Below, piece by piece: positions 1-11,373 of a DNA stretch of 64,000 bases. The notes under the pieces are model-generated. The model was not told the origin of the DNA. It searched no databases and was given only the letters and a program-made list of their open reading frames with translations. How positions within the stretch are numbered: the stretch's first letter is position 1; every line of letters starts with the position of its first letter. Position numbers and translations under genes: made by a program. The DNA lies in contig JBITNC010000001.1 in NCBI GenBank assembly GCA_050084985.1, positions 102,548,001 through 102,612,000 of the forward strand. The letters are read 5' to 3'. Source of the stretch: Nageia nagi (Eukaryota; Pinophyta).

Positions 1-5
1 AGGAG

Positions 6-1977
6 ATGTGGACAGGTAAAAAGGTGAATTACTCATTCTTGAGAGTGTTTGGTTGTGAGGCTTTTGCACATGTTGATAAGGAGAATAGAAATAAACTTGA
101 TGCAAAATCACAAAAATGTTATCTTATTGGATATGGTGTTAATGATTTTGGATATAGGTTATGGGATGTTGATAACCATAAAATCATTAGAAGTAGAGAT
201 GTTGTATTCAATGAGAATAACATGTATAAAGACAGGTTGCAAAAGGTTGAGGAACCCAAGAGTGTATCTCTAGAAGATGTTGATCAATATAAGGGTCCTG
301 ATAATGTTGAAGCACCTCCACCACAAACACCTCAAACTTTGCCGCTTAGAAGATCCACAAGGATTAGAAATCCTCCTGAACGATATTCTCCTACTCTTTA
401 TCATATTTTGTATACTGATGGTGGTGAACCTGAATGTTTTGATGAAGCTATGCAGGGTGGTACACAGATTAAGTGGGAGCATGCTATGAAGGAGGAGATG
501 GACTCCTTACTTAAGAATCAGACTTGGAGTTTGGTTGAGCTTCCAGAGGGTAAGAGGGTTCTTACTAACAAATGGGTGTACAGGATAAAGGAGGATGCAG
601 ATGGGCGACAAAGGTACAAGGTGAGACTTGTGGTAAAAGGTTTCGAATAGAAAAAAGGTATTGATTATGATGAGATCTTTTCTCCAGTTGTTAAAATGAC
701 CTCGATTAGAGCAATATTGAGTCTTGTTGCTACTGAAAATTTGTTTCTTGAACAACTGGATGTAAAGACAGCTTTCCTTCATGGGGATTTGGAGGAGGAT
801 ATTTATATGCATCAACCCGAAGGTTTTGAGGTCAAAGGTAAAGAAGGGTATGTATGTAAATTGGAAAAGAGTTTGTATGGCTTAAAACAAGCACCCAGGC
901 AATGGTATCATAAGTTTGACACTTTTATGGTAACAAATGAATTTGTAAGATGTCAATCTGATCATTGTGTGTATATAAAAAGAACAACAAATGGCAACTA
1001 TGTAATCTTGCTTTTATATGTGGATGACATGTTGATAGCAGGACCTAGTATGCAGGATATTGTTGATCTTAAGGAAAAGTTGGCTAAAACTTTTGAAATG
1101 AAAGATTTGGGTGAAGCTAATCAAATTCTTGGAATGAAAATAACAAGAGATAAACAAAACCACTCACTAAGACTAAGTCAAGAAGACTATATTGAAAAGG
1201 TTCTTAAACTGTTCAATATGAATAATGCAAAATCTGTAACTTTACCATTGGCAAAACATTTTAAACTCACCAAACATTTATGTCCTAAGATAGATAAGGA
1301 AAAGGAGTACATGACTAAGGTTCCTTATGCTTCAGCGGTTGGGAGTTTAATGTATGCAATGGTATGTACTAGACCAGATATAGCACAAGCAGTGGGAATG
1401 GTTAGTAGATTTATGAATAATCCAGGAAAAGGGCATTGGGAAGCAGTTAAATGGATCCTTAGGTATTTAAGGGGTACTTCTCATTACTCTTTATGTTTTG
1501 GTGGATCTAACTCTTGTTTGCAAGGATATGTTGATTCTGACATGGCAGGTGATATAGATGGTGGGAGAAGCACTACAGGTTATGTGTTTACCATTGGAGG
1601 TACAGCGGTTAGTTGGATTTCAAAACTCCAACAGGTTGTGGCTCTCCACTACTGAGGCAGAGTACGTGGCGATGACAAAGGCGAGTAAAGAATTGATTTG
1701 GTTGAAGAGACTGATGGAGGAACTGGGAAAGGTGCAGGAGGATGCGAAGCTATGGAGCGATAGCCAGAGTGCTATCCATCTTGCAAAGAACTCAGCCTAC
1801 CATTCGAGAACCAAACACATCAAATTGAGGTACCACTTCATCAGGGCAACGTTGGAGGATGGTTCAGTCAGTTTGGGGAAGATTCACACGTCACAAAATC
1901 CTGCGGACATGTTCACGAAAGTTGTTACAAAGGAGAAGTTGGGCTCTTGCTCAACTTGGATTGGTATTAAGGAGTAA
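6..1977 (+). pseudogene. pol: Copia-A pol: integrase C-terminus, reverse transcriptase, RNase H (one stop, one frameshift)
   Basis: The polyprotein copies element RNA into DNA inside virus-like particles. Positions 6-250 hold the integrase C-terminal block (LRVFGCEAFAH, KCYLIGYG, SRDVVFNE). The RVT_2 reverse transcriptase runs from about 470 to 1250, with WVYRIK, LDVKTAFLHGDL, the active-site YVDD at 1017-1028 and SLYGLKQAPRQW. RNase H follows: DSDMAGD near 1534, TEAEY near 1654, and the AKNSAYHSRTKHI block. Only two lesions are seen. One is an in-frame TAG at 648-650, where the family has Gln after KGF. The other is a frame change near 1630-1650, at a short TC run just before TEAEY, best explained by loss of two bases. 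With so little damage this is probably the youngest copia copy in the window. It is not functional as read. Confidence 0.93.
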
Positions 1978-2028
1978 AGGCCAAGATGAGGAGCTTTTGA
2001 CCCTTGTTGCAGAGGAAGAAGTCTCCAA

Positions 2029-2037
2029 GTGGGAGAT
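2029..2037 (+). other. Polypurine tract of Copia-A
   Basis: The purine run AGTGGGAGA followed by TT abuts the TGTTA start of the 3' LTR. This is the usual place for the primer of second-strand DNA synthesis in copia elements. Confidence 0.75.
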
Positions 2038-2055
2038 TGTTAAAAATGTGGAGAC

Positions 2056-2215
2056 TGCGACCAGCCGGCCAGCCGGCTAGACAGAATCGGCCAACCAGCC
2101 AGACAGCCAGCCGGCCAACCGGTCAGACAGCCGACCAACCGGCTAGGCCCAACTGATCTGAAGGAAACCGGCCTGTTATTGCTAACCGGTCTGCAGGGCG
2201 CCGGCTAAGAAATAG
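2056..2215 (+). repeat. GC-rich degenerate CCGGC/AACCGG repeats in the Copia-A U3
   Basis: About 160 bp are built from imperfect units such as CCAGCCGGCCAACCGG alternating with CAGACAG. At least eight CCGG cores and several CCAGCC cores occur. The block contrasts sharply with the AT-rich surroundings. It lies about 150-300 bp upstream of the TATA box, where LTR enhancers usually sit, so it may be a transcription-factor-binding array. That role is inferred. Confidence 0.7.
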
Positions 2216-2353
2216 AGAACAGTTACTTTCTCATTTCTCATCAGTTTTCAGTTGCCTAGGTGTCATGACAACTGGTTTTGTAGTTACAGAAGGGTTGGGG
2301 GTTACCTAACGACCTTCCTGATCCAACTTGGGTTTAAGTTGGGTTAGTTTGTA

Positions 2354-2364
2354 CCTATAAATAA
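2354..2364 (+). promoter_or_regulatory. TATA box of the Copia-A LTR promoter
   Basis: CTATAAATAA lies in the middle of the LTR and is the best match to a plant TATA box here. The R region should begin roughly 30 bp downstream. The copy seen is the 3' LTR, so it would drive readout rather than element transcription. Confidence 0.6.
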
Positions 2365-2744
2365 GCGTTTGAGTTGAGGCATGTATGATGTGGTGTGATA
2401 GTGTGTGAGTGACTGTAATTTGATAGCACTTGTGAGGTTGATTGTAATTGTTGAGAGAGAGATTGTAGTGAGGCTTTGTTGTAACTCCAAAGTGAAGGTT
2501 GTAGCAAGGTTATGCTGCTGGTGTATTGCTTGGAGGACTTGAATGCAAAAGAGTTGAAAGCTTCTCCGTGGATGTAGCCTACACTGGGTGAACCACGTTA
2601 TCTCTTGTGTCTCTCTTGTGTGATTGATGTTTATGGATGTTTATTTTCAGTAGTATGCTTAATGTTGTTTCTTCTTTGCCAAAGACAATCTAAATTGTGA
2701 ATGCTCTTGGTTATATGAACTCTTTAAATCCTAACAGATGCATG

Positions 2745-3076
2745 TTTGTTAAAACTTAATCCACAATGTAGAGATCATCTTTCACTGACCCTTTTACCAA
2801 CGTGGTGAGTCCTTTCTTAATGCATCAGGATTATGAGTCAAACTCAAATGAGTACTTCCTTGCAACTTGGATCATGGAGAGAAGGTTAATCTTGAGCTTA
2901 AGAACATAGAGCATATTTTCAAAAATATTTCTATGAATCAACACACTCCTAATTCCTTGGACTTTAAGAATAGAATTATCACCTATCACAACTACATATT
3001 TTTTATACTTATAAAAATTTTCAAACTTATCTTTTTCAAAGCATAGGTGATCAGTGCAACTAGAGTCAATAATCAA
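2745..3076 (-). pseudogene. Copia-B protease and start of pre-integrase region
   Basis: The minus-strand reading contains IIDSSCTDHLCF, the copia aspartic protease active-site region (canonical D-S/T-G, here D-S-S). It is followed by the typical VVIGDNSILKVQGIRSV and NLLSMIQ blocks. After a stop, a VKGSVKDDLYIVD stretch resembles the entry to the pre-integrase domain. Homology ends at 2737, where Copia-A begins. The protein would process Gag-Pol. It is inactivated by stops. Confidence 0.8.
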
Positions 3077-3179
3077 TCTGTCAAAAAAGTGCGATTCATG
3101 GAGTAGAGCACAATAATAAATTCAACTTTTATATTCTTCTTCCCTTTGAATTTCTTTATATTTCCATTGCCCTTCTTCT

Positions 3180-4046
3180 TTTATTCTCTTTTCTTTTTGT
3201 AGCATTCAAATTATTTATGACCATGGATGCCATAAAAGTTACAATTTCCATCAAATTTTGCCTTAGGATTTGGTTTGTTTGCTTTACCTTTTCCATCTCT
3301 TTGTTTAAAGAAGCTATTATTACCATTGTTATTGTTGTTGTCCATTTTCTTAAACCTTTTAGAGGAATAAGGATAAGATTTCTTATGATGATCGAACTTC
3401 TTTTTGAAAGGAGTTTTGGTTGCTCCTAGAGCAACATTATTATCCTTTGGAGAAGAGATCAACACCTTTTTGTTAAGAGTTTTCTCATACTTCAGAAGGA
3501 TCCTAGAAAGGTTCTCAAGAGAGAACACTTCTTTTTCATCTTCAAGCCTAGTCTTAATTACTATCACAAAGTTATGAAGCTTTGAAGAAAGGCTTTAGAG
3601 AATGATGAAAATAATGAACTCATCGTTGATCCAATTGCACCCATAACCAACAAGTTGAGTGCTAAGGTTAATGATTTTGTTCAAGTAGATGATAACATTA
3701 TCATCTTCTCCTTGATAAGATTGAATCAACTTTTGGAGAATAGTCAACCTTCTAGAGAACTTAGATCTAAGGTAAATTTTATTAAGCTTATCCCAAGTTT
3801 CCTTTATTGAGGTTGAAGATGAAATCATAAAGAGCACATCATCTGACACTACATGAAAAATAATAGAGGTTGCCAATTCATTTTCATATTGTATGACTTA
3901 AGAGCCTTCTCATCTATAGGAACAACTAGGTTCTTATTAACTATTTGCCAAAGCTTCCTTGTCTGCAATTTAGCTCTCATTCAAGGTTCTCAAATACCAA
4001 AGTTGAAATCGTCAAGAATGTGCTTAGGTAAGAAAGTGTCTCCCAT
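3180..4046 (-). pseudogene. gag: Copia-B gag with degenerate zinc knuckle
   Basis: Gag forms the virus-like particle and binds RNA. A candidate start is the ATG at 4046-4044 (MGDTFLPKH), followed by KLQTRKLWQIV, typical of UBN2-type copia gag. The body at 3876-3595 contains VLFMISSSTSIKETWDKL, close to the usual A-x-E-x-W-x-x-L pattern. The C-terminal part is Lys/Asn-rich and ends in CNFYGIHGHK and a later Cys. This reads as a CCHC knuckle in which the second Cys has become Tyr. Stops and at least two frame changes split the reading frame. Confidence 0.75.
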
Positions 4047-6918
4047 TTGGTACACAAGAATGGGAAAGAATAAGCATGTGGTCTAAAAGACAACATTACA
4101 TTTTTAGTTTTAATCAACCTTACATATTTTAGATTTATTCAAGTAAATCAATCATACATGTTAAGTTTAATAAAAGGACATGCTTAACAAAGTTCACATG
4201 TACAAATGTTTACAATAGAAACTCATAAACAACCCATGTACCCAACACTTTGTCATCACCAAGAATCATAAATGATGTTATTGAGGCTTATTTTCTTATC
4301 TAAAATTAGACCTTCACCTGGATGCCTGCAAGGTGGAGCCCAAGTACTACCAATCCTCAACCAGTTCCCCTTGGGTAGTAATATACTATCACAAGGAGGA
4401 GTACCTACTAATTTCTAAGGTTATTATGTATATTAGATTGGTCAAATTATTAATCTTGATTAGGTTTAAAGTTGTCATAGGTTATCAGGATAATCTTTGA
4501 ATGGATGTGCAGACATGTGGTATCACTACACACATGCTTGTCCACCTATTGGAGTTATATCTATACCAACGAAGGACTTAGGAACAATTAAGAAGTACAC
4601 ACTTTTCACCATTTAGATCATTAGACTAAAGGCTCCAATCTATCTGTCCTCACCACATGGTTCCCCAAACAAGTCATGTTATGGAATGTACTTATGAATG
4701 TGTTCATTTTAGAGGGTTTCTCAATCAATGTTTGTAATTTTTGCATAAGTAAATAAAGCAAAAGTGTGAAACATGAAGTAAAGTGCATAAATAAAACATC
4801 ATCCATTCATAACTTGGAACCTAAGAGTCCAATGGATTTTATTGACAAACCCCTAAAGGACATCTTTACATCATTCTTTATTTTGCACAAGTCCATTCCA
4901 TACTTTGTATAAGGAAATAAAAATTAGGGAGTCATCAAATGCATCATTCTCATAACTTAAAAAATTTAAGTAATAAGCATGCATCATTTGCAAACAAGAA
5001 CAAGTCCATTCATAAGAAATTTAAAGCAAACACTTAAGAGGCATTCACATAATTCTAAGTGATAGGCATGCATTATTTTCACAATTAAATTTTTAAAATC
5101 TATACATGTGATATTTATATAAGGGTATAAAAATTTTAAGTAAAAAGAAAAACTTCATAAAAAATTTCTTTCCCCCCCCTTTTTTTTACTTAAAAAATGC
5201 TTAAAGCAGCTTGATCCCTAGATATAAAAAAATATCATTCTAGTTTAAAATAATACCTAAGTAATTATGAAAAAATAATTACATCAAAGAAAGAACCAAG
5301 GTAAAGTAAAATTTTAGCTCTGGGGAAAAAGATCACTCCAAAAGAAATTGTCTGTTATCATAAAAATAAATGAAAGTGTTAAATATTTCCTCCCATTTTT
5401 AACACTTTCAAAGAAGATTGCTTAAAGATTCATCACTTTAATATATTAAAAAAAATGCATTTTTAAGGAGAAAAGATAACCTCTTCAACATTACGTTTCC
5501 CTTTAAAACTTTAAAAAAAACCTCTTTAAGATATATTAAGAGTAATTAAATATGCCATCATCCACTCATCCATCATCTTGTAAGAAATTAAATGATATGA
5601 AAGACCCTCATGCCACTCCAAGCAATTAATGTGGGAAGTAGGTAAATTATTACAAGTTTTCTTACAAGCAACAATAAAAAACTTGAATGCACCAACTAAA
5701 TCATTAAATGAGGATTTGCATGTAAAAAATTAAAAATAAAAAACATTAAATGTGAGCCTCCATTTTTACTCTTTGCCAAAAAAGGAGAGAGAGAAAGACA
5801 ACAAAAAAGAAAAAGCAAGGGAGGCGTTACATTAGTATAGAAAGGATAAAGTGGAGGCCATGCAAAGATAAGGGTTTGAAGTGGATTGAAGTTAAGAGGC
5901 TGCAACCAAGGAAGAGAGTAAAGTAGAGTGGAGGAAGGCTATTATGTAGGAGGGCACAAATAGTACCAAGAATAACCATGGTGCTGACAAAACCAATGAT
6001 GCATAGGAAAAGAAAAAACATGAAGGGAGGGAAAAAAGGTTGCAATGGAGGAAGACCATAGGTTTGGCAGTGAGGAGGTCATGAATTTGGATGAGAAAGA
6101 GGCAAGCACTGAAAGGAGGTAGCAGGGACCAAAGGTGATGATCAAGACATAAGAAGGAGGAGGTCGACCTACCATGTGGATGATACCCCCCCAACATATG
6201 TCAGCTGGGCTCAAAGTCCCCTTGATTTTTTTTTTGCATAGTAATTGGATAATCCAATCCTTTTTTTTGAAGTCGCCCCTCTATATTTTAAACAAAATTA
6301 CCTTTTGGATTTTATAATTGCAGAGAAGAAAAAAATGTTATTTGTAATGAAGGTTTCCCTTTGTTATTAAATAGTAACTAAAGATAACTTTTTTTAATAT
6401 TACTAATTGTGTATAATAATCCTTTTTAATATAAAAAAATAACCTTTTAATATAAAAGATTATAGCAACATAGTGAGCAATTTTTTTTTAAAATTGCAAG
6501 TAACAAAAAAAATAGTATAAACAAATGAATTGCATCATATTGCTAGTTCTAAGTATATTTAGAAAATGAACTAGAACATAGCATAAAAATTTGTTAGTGT
6601 TAATATTACACAAATTTTGTATACTAACCCTTTTTATTAAAATAAATAACAATTTTGAAAAAATTACAAGTAATATAGGAGGTTAGTACAAAAAAAATGT
6701 GCTAGCCATATTTTTCTTAAAAAAAAGAACTAACACATAGCAAATAATATGTTAGTATAATAATGAAATAATAAAAAAAAAAAAAAGAGGAAGGAAGGAT
6801 TTTTATACATTCACAATACTTTAACCTCAACAAGGATATAGATAGGCCTCCAAGATGAAGAGTCTCCAAGGATGTGAAGAGAAACCTTCAAGAAGTTGAA
6901 GAAGAGCTTCCACACAAA
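4047..6918 (-). other. Long untranslated leader of Copia-B, about 2.9 kb
   Basis: No retroelement domain is readable between the PBS and gag. The gag-proximal third (about 4100-4850) aligns by eye with 12750-13480 of Copia-C, so this leader is a family trait. The middle is A/T-rich with homopolymers. At 5690-6215 a pyrimidine-rich stretch on the minus strand leaves several overlapping stop-free frames (60-100 codons), which I regard as a composition effect. Confidence 0.6.
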
Positions 6919-6930
6919 GCTATGATACCA
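6919..6930 (-). other. Primer-binding site of Copia-B (tRNA-iMet type)
   Basis: The minus strand reads TGGTATCATAGC, one mismatch from TGGTATCAGAGC, the complement of the 3' end of plant initiator tRNA-Met. Two bases separate it from the LTR end. Confidence 0.75.
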
Positions 6931-6932
6931 AA

Positions 6933-7440
6933 TGAAGGGATTGAAATATAACTAAAATAATTATAAAATACCAAGATCATATAGAAGCTCACTTAAAACA
7001 TCAATACTCAAGGATAGACAATATCACAAAATAGACTCAATATATAAAGTGGTTCTTCCAATTAGGAGTACATCCACTAACTAGATCTTACTTCATTCAC
7101 AAAGATAGCTCTATTACAATTCTTCTAACTTCATCTCCTAATCACTATCCTAGAGCATAACTTTACTTCACAAATTGGTGTATGATCACAAAGAATGGGC
7201 CTTCTATTTATAGGCCAAAATTTCCATTTGGATCATCATTTTAATTATTGTACAAAGGCATGACATGCTACTCCATTTTACTCAAGGGGCATGCTCATGA
7301 CATGGAGTGTAGGACAAGTTACATTATCATATTCACTTAAATACTTAAGGTATCTAGTGATACCATTAAGTATTAATGAATTTACAAAGAGGATTATTAC
7401 TAAACCTTGGGCATGTTCAAAATCTAATTTTAAAAATATG
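6933..7440 (-). repeat. 5' LTR of Copia-B (outer boundary approximate)
   Basis: On the minus strand the LTR ends in CCCTTCA next to the PBS. It aligns by eye with both Copia-C LTRs, including the shared GTGGATGTACTCC and CCACTTTATAT segments. A TATA box CCTATAAATAG lies at 7216-7201 (minus). The outer edge falls around 7410-7450. I could not fix a TG dinucleotide there. Confidence 0.65.
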
Positions 7441-7499
7441 AAGTTCCCATTCTCAACCAAATGCCAATCAACTTTTAGTAAACCATTTCTCAGAGTCTA

Positions 7500-8340
7500 G
7501 CTGGCCCTTAGTAGATTGGTTATCCTGTAGTCGAACCAGAACCCATCAATTGGTTCTATAATGATCACCAATATTTCAAATAATTGATCATCAATCATCC
7601 AATTCATTTCAATTAACTGGTCATGTGTGTGCCAGTTGGATCTATTTTTAGAGTCTTGGTCATTTTAGCTAGGTTTAGATCATTTTTGTTGTTTTATCAA
7701 TAGTTTCATCCCTATAACTAGGTGATATGCATCCCTAGTCAATATTTTTTCAAGCATAAATCATAATTATATTATTTTATTCTATCATTTTATACTTCAT
7801 TTTTAAGCTCTCTGGGTACCACTATAAATCGGTTGGCTGGCTAGTTGATTGGTCTACCAGTTGGTACTGCTAATTGGTCTATAGTCTACTAGTTAGGATC
7901 AAATCTTGTAAAATAGGTATTGCACATGTTATGAGATTGGAATGGGAGCCACCCAAGCTTGTATCCCTATTTTATCATGCTTTAGATCATATTTGTTTAT
8001 TATTTTTATCTTATGTCATTATTTTTATTTTTGCATTAGTGAAAGGAAAAATTTTATGCTTGGGTGGGAGTGCCTTATCATACCTTGTGAAGGGATTAGT
8101 TGCATATCATTTGGATAATTAACCTTACATATTTAATAATATGAGCCTAGTATTTAGCCAAGAATGTGGATTTTACCACCATAATGTCACCTACACTTTG
8201 AGATCATTACCAATGTGGGGTACTTGACTTTGAGCCCTTATATTTTTCACACCCCTAGAGATCAAGCCTTTACCTAAAAATACTTGACTACAAATTTATT
8301 CATTTCTTATTAATATTAATCAATCCTTGGAAATTTTATA
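7500..8340 (+). other. Probable decayed 5' LTR/UTR of the gypsy element
   Basis: This stretch precedes the gypsy gag and shows weak patchwork similarity to the gypsy 3' LTR at 20364 onward, such as repeated ATTGATC/ATTGGTT motifs and a TTTAGCTAGG...TTTTATCA order. Copia-B ends near its left edge, so Copia-B may have inserted into this LTR. No PBS was recognised. Otherwise I see nothing here. Confidence 0.3.
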
Positions 8341-8357
8341 GGGAGCATCATGTGAGC

Positions 8358-10440
8358 ATGGTAGCTACCTCTAGGTCTAATCAACTAGATCAAAAGAAAG
8401 ATTAAGATCAAGATGAACATCCATATCAACACCTTCCATCTAGGCAAATCACACATCAATCTCATATTTCATCACCCTCTCATAATTCATCAACATCATC
8501 TCATCATTATCATAATCCCCTAATCAAAACACTATGCCTCTTGGTTCTCAATTTTTTAGCGAAATCAAATTTCATGCCATATTTCAAAACCTTCCTCAAA
8601 CCATCAAAGATCAATTTGGCTATGCTTTTTGAGCAATTTAACCTTGAACAACATTAAAATAAAAGCATTCCATCATCCTCTATTCATCAAAATATGATTT
8701 ATCATTATGGTCCTTCATATCATGAATCATAACCTTCTTTTGTCAACACTTCACCACTTTTTGCAACAACCCAAATCACATCTCAACCTTTCCAATAAAT
8801 GGTCTCACTACAAGCCCTAACCACATCCTCATCAAAAAGTATTCCTTCACTTGTATCAAGTTCATAACAGCAACACTAATCATGCATCAACATCTTATCA
8901 TAAAATTGAACAAGTTATACCTCCTAGTACAACAAAATCTCTTGTTATGCAATCAAATCCTTTGATCACAACAAGTCAACTCACATCACATGGTTTAGGG
9001 CTACATCATAATCTTTCTCCCTTAAGAGTACAACATCAAAATTGAAATAAATCAACACAAGTTTTCAACATTGGTCAAATCAATACTTCCCATTAAGTAA
9101 GCCAACCAATTCTAAACTAAATATAAGGAAACTTTCAATAACTGGGTTCTCAAGATATCATAAATAAACCTTATCAAAATGTGAGTTAAGCTTCACCTTT
9201 TTAATATATAAATCAACCATTATATCAAAGTCATTGATAAATCAATCAAATGGTACATCTACCCAATCAAGATTAATTTTCTTCCAATCCAACATGGAAC
9301 CAACCATTGAGACAAATCATGCCATAAGGCTATCAACCAACCTATCAACAACCAACAAATCAAGTACAAAGCACAGAAACCTAATAACCCCTAACAATTC
9401 ATGATTATATATTGAAGAGGTTTCAAGACATGGAATCAAGGATCAATAAACAAAGCAAGAGAAACTTATCTTATCGATCAATTATCAATGAACCTATCAA
9501 CCCCATGGTTCCAATCAAGTAAATTCCCTAAAAGTTTGAAGTTACTCAAATAGTAAAATTCAAAGGCAAGGAATATCTAATAGAGAACTTGAGGCAATTT
9601 AAGTATTCCTTCTATCTCATAAGAAAAGATAATGTCCTCATTCTTAAGACATTTTCGTTAATATTAGAAGGCTAAGTTTTGAATTGATACAAAAAATTAT
9701 CCCAATATAACATCTATTCTTTGGACCAACTAGCCAATATCTTCTTGGACAATTTTTCCATCAACATAAGGAAAAGATCATCTATCACTGACTTAACAAG
9801 AATATCAAAATATGATGATGAGTTTATCAATGATTATTTGGTGATATGGAAAGAAATTGTGATAAATTTTTCGTATTCCTTACCATAAGAAGAGATTATC
9901 AAGATATTTAGTAAGAGTTGTAATATGAAAATATCATCCATCTTTTAAATACAATAACACAAATATTTCGAGGAAGTATTATCACAAGCAAAGCATATTG
10001 AGAAATTCAAGATCCAATTAGGAGATATCAAATTACTCAAGAAGAATTAGGATCAAAATCAAAATTGTAATGACAACTATAAAGCATATCAAAATAAAAA
10101 CTATCAAGTCAACCATCATACAAAGTCAACCAAGCAAATATTGAAGTGTAACAACCAATCATACATGAGCAAGAATAATTCAACAATCAAAGGAAAATAA
10201 GAAATTTCACTCCTTTAGGGGAGTCATTATCAGTATCCTACCAAAGTTATTACAAGAAAATCTTTTGATGTTACTCCAAATTAAGGAAAATATAGAGCAT
10301 CAATAAGACCATGGTTCAAAGAAAATGAGTTTTATGAGTATCATAGGTAAAATGGACATAATACCAATGGGTGCTTGTGATTAAATAATGAAATCCAACA
10401 TCTCATTGACAATGATCAAGTATAAATAAGAGCACAAATC
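8358..10440 (+). pseudogene. gag: Decayed Ty3/gypsy gag (Retrotrans_gag type)
   Basis: A possible start is the ATG at 8358 (MVATSRSNQ), followed by a long Pro/His/Ser/Gln-rich N-terminal part with many stops. Positions about 9540-10030 read as the gag core: FKGKEYLIENLRQFK, LDQLANIFLDNF, DEFINDYLVIWKEIV and FEEVLSQAKHIEKF. These match the usual gypsy order (A-x-x-W...F...F, then Y...W, then an F-x-E-L-V-like helix). At about 10330-10420, FYEYHR*NGHNTNGC resembles the H-R-x-x-G-H-T-x-x-C block at the end of TAT/Athila-like gags. More than a dozen stops make it a relic. No protease, RT or integrase follows before Copia-C or after it. Confidence 0.65.
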
Positions 10441-10902
10441 ACACCACCTAATAAATATTTGGGGATTTTCAATAACCCTTTGCCTAATCATGATCAAGGA
10501 GAAACATCAACATTATATGAGCAATATTATCATGAGGATAGATGTCTATCTTTTTATAGCAATCTCATTGAATGAGCCATCGAATATGAACATTCTTATT
10601 TACTTGTTAGCATTATCATTTATCTTAAGTGCTATCATATATTATCATCTAAACATTATTACTTGAGCATAAGTCATCAATCATTTAACATAGTATTTAT
10701 ATCTTAGGAGTTGATATTAGATGCTACTCTTCCTTTACGGTTATCTAGTACTAGATACTTTGAGGTAGGAAAATAATCACTCATATCCCACCATCAACAT
10801 GGTTTATCTTTGTCATTACTTATTGATAGAATTAGCATTATTTCATCATCATGTGGCATGCATCCTTGTCACATTATCATATCATCATCATCACATCATT
10901 TT
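10441..10902 (+). other. Gypsy internal sequence, no domain recognised
   Basis: AT-rich DNA with many TCATCA/TTATCA motifs, similar in texture to 18445-19300 on the other side of Copia-C. I read it as the same gypsy interior, split by Copia-C. Confidence 0.4.
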
Positions 10903-11358
10903 AATATTGTGTAATATTTTCTTTTAATGTAAATTCACTTAATGCTTAAAATATCTTTAGGTACCTTAAATCATTAAGAGAATAAAAATAGAAAATATAT
11001 TAAATATAGAAAAGGAATTATATATAGAAATATATTTAACCTTACCCTTGGATTAAATGGAGGTTAAAGAGTGGGTTTTTTTTTTAATAAATAGAGAGGT
11101 ACCCCCTATCATATTGTACAACTTGGAAGCAAACTTTCTTATAGGTTTAAGGTTTGGAGAGAGAGGAGAGATTTTGTAAGAGAAGTCCTTGAGAATAAGA
11201 TCTTATTTAGTGGATGTACTAAGGAGGGAGGAACCACTTTATATCTTGTGTTCATTGTGAGATTGGTTTGCGTTATTGTGCTATTGTGTTGATGTTATGA
11301 TTGTCTTCTTGAGATCATGATAGATTAGAAGTTAATTTAGAAAGGGTTAATTTCATCA
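10903..11358 (+). repeat. 5' LTR of Copia-C
   Basis: This sequence aligns with 18004-18444. Shared landmarks include TTAATGTAAATTCACTTA, AGTGGATGTAC/ATGGATGTAC, and the end AAAGGGTTAATTTCATCA. It ends in CA two bases before the PBS. The TATA position is eroded here (TTTTTAATAAATAG) but intact in the 3' LTR. The start could lie at 10903-10910. Confidence 0.78.
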
Positions 11359-11360
11359 AG

Positions 11361-11373
11361 TGGTATCAGAGCC
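11361..11373 (+). other. Primer-binding site of Copia-C
   Basis: TGGTATCAGAGCC matches perfectly the standard plant copia PBS complementary to initiator tRNA-Met. It is the best-preserved functional site of this element. Confidence 0.92.

Larger units (their letters stand above)
1..2736 (+). mobile_element. Copia-A: 3' part of a Ty1/copia retrotransposon, cut by window edge
   Basis: The window opens inside the integrase C-terminal region. It then shows reverse transcriptase, RNase H, a polypurine tract and a complete 3' LTR, which is the Ty1/copia order. The 5' half lies outside the window. The LTR ends in CTAACA, the inverse of its TGTTA start, and the next five bases (GATGC) are the expected target duplication, whose partner is off-window. 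Beyond that point the opposite strand reads as the pre-integrase/protease region of another copia element, so I infer that Copia-A inserted into Copia-B. Confidence 0.9.
2038..2736 (+). repeat. 3' LTR of Copia-A, 699 bp
   Basis: The LTR starts with TGTTAAAAATG right after the polypurine tract and ends with CTAACA, giving short terminal inverted repeats. A TATA box at about 2355 and downstream transcribed sequence fit U3-R-U5 structure. The U3 part is unusually G+C-rich for this window. The 5' LTR is off-window, so age cannot be estimated here. Confidence 0.85.
2737..7440 (-). mobile_element. Copia-B: 5' half of a minus-strand Ty1/copia element, interrupted by Copia-A
   Basis: Read on the minus strand from high to low coordinates, this holds a 5' LTR, a tRNA-Met-type primer site, a long leader, gag with a zinc-knuckle trace, protease and the start of the pre-integrase region, which stops abruptly at the Copia-A LTR. 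The remainder (integrase, RT, 3' LTR) should lie left of the window beyond Copia-A. LTR and leader blocks match Copia-C (for example the stretches around 4480-4700 and 13000-13200), so the two are copies of one family in opposite orientation. Confidence 0.78.

Noticed and set aside
5696-6214. Four overlapping minus-strand frames of 69-101 codons
   Set aside because: All lie in one pyrimidine-rich block of the Copia-B leader. Overlap in several frames points to composition, not coding.
7278-7460. 60-codon minus-strand frame
   Set aside because: Lies inside the Copia-B LTR and has no motif.
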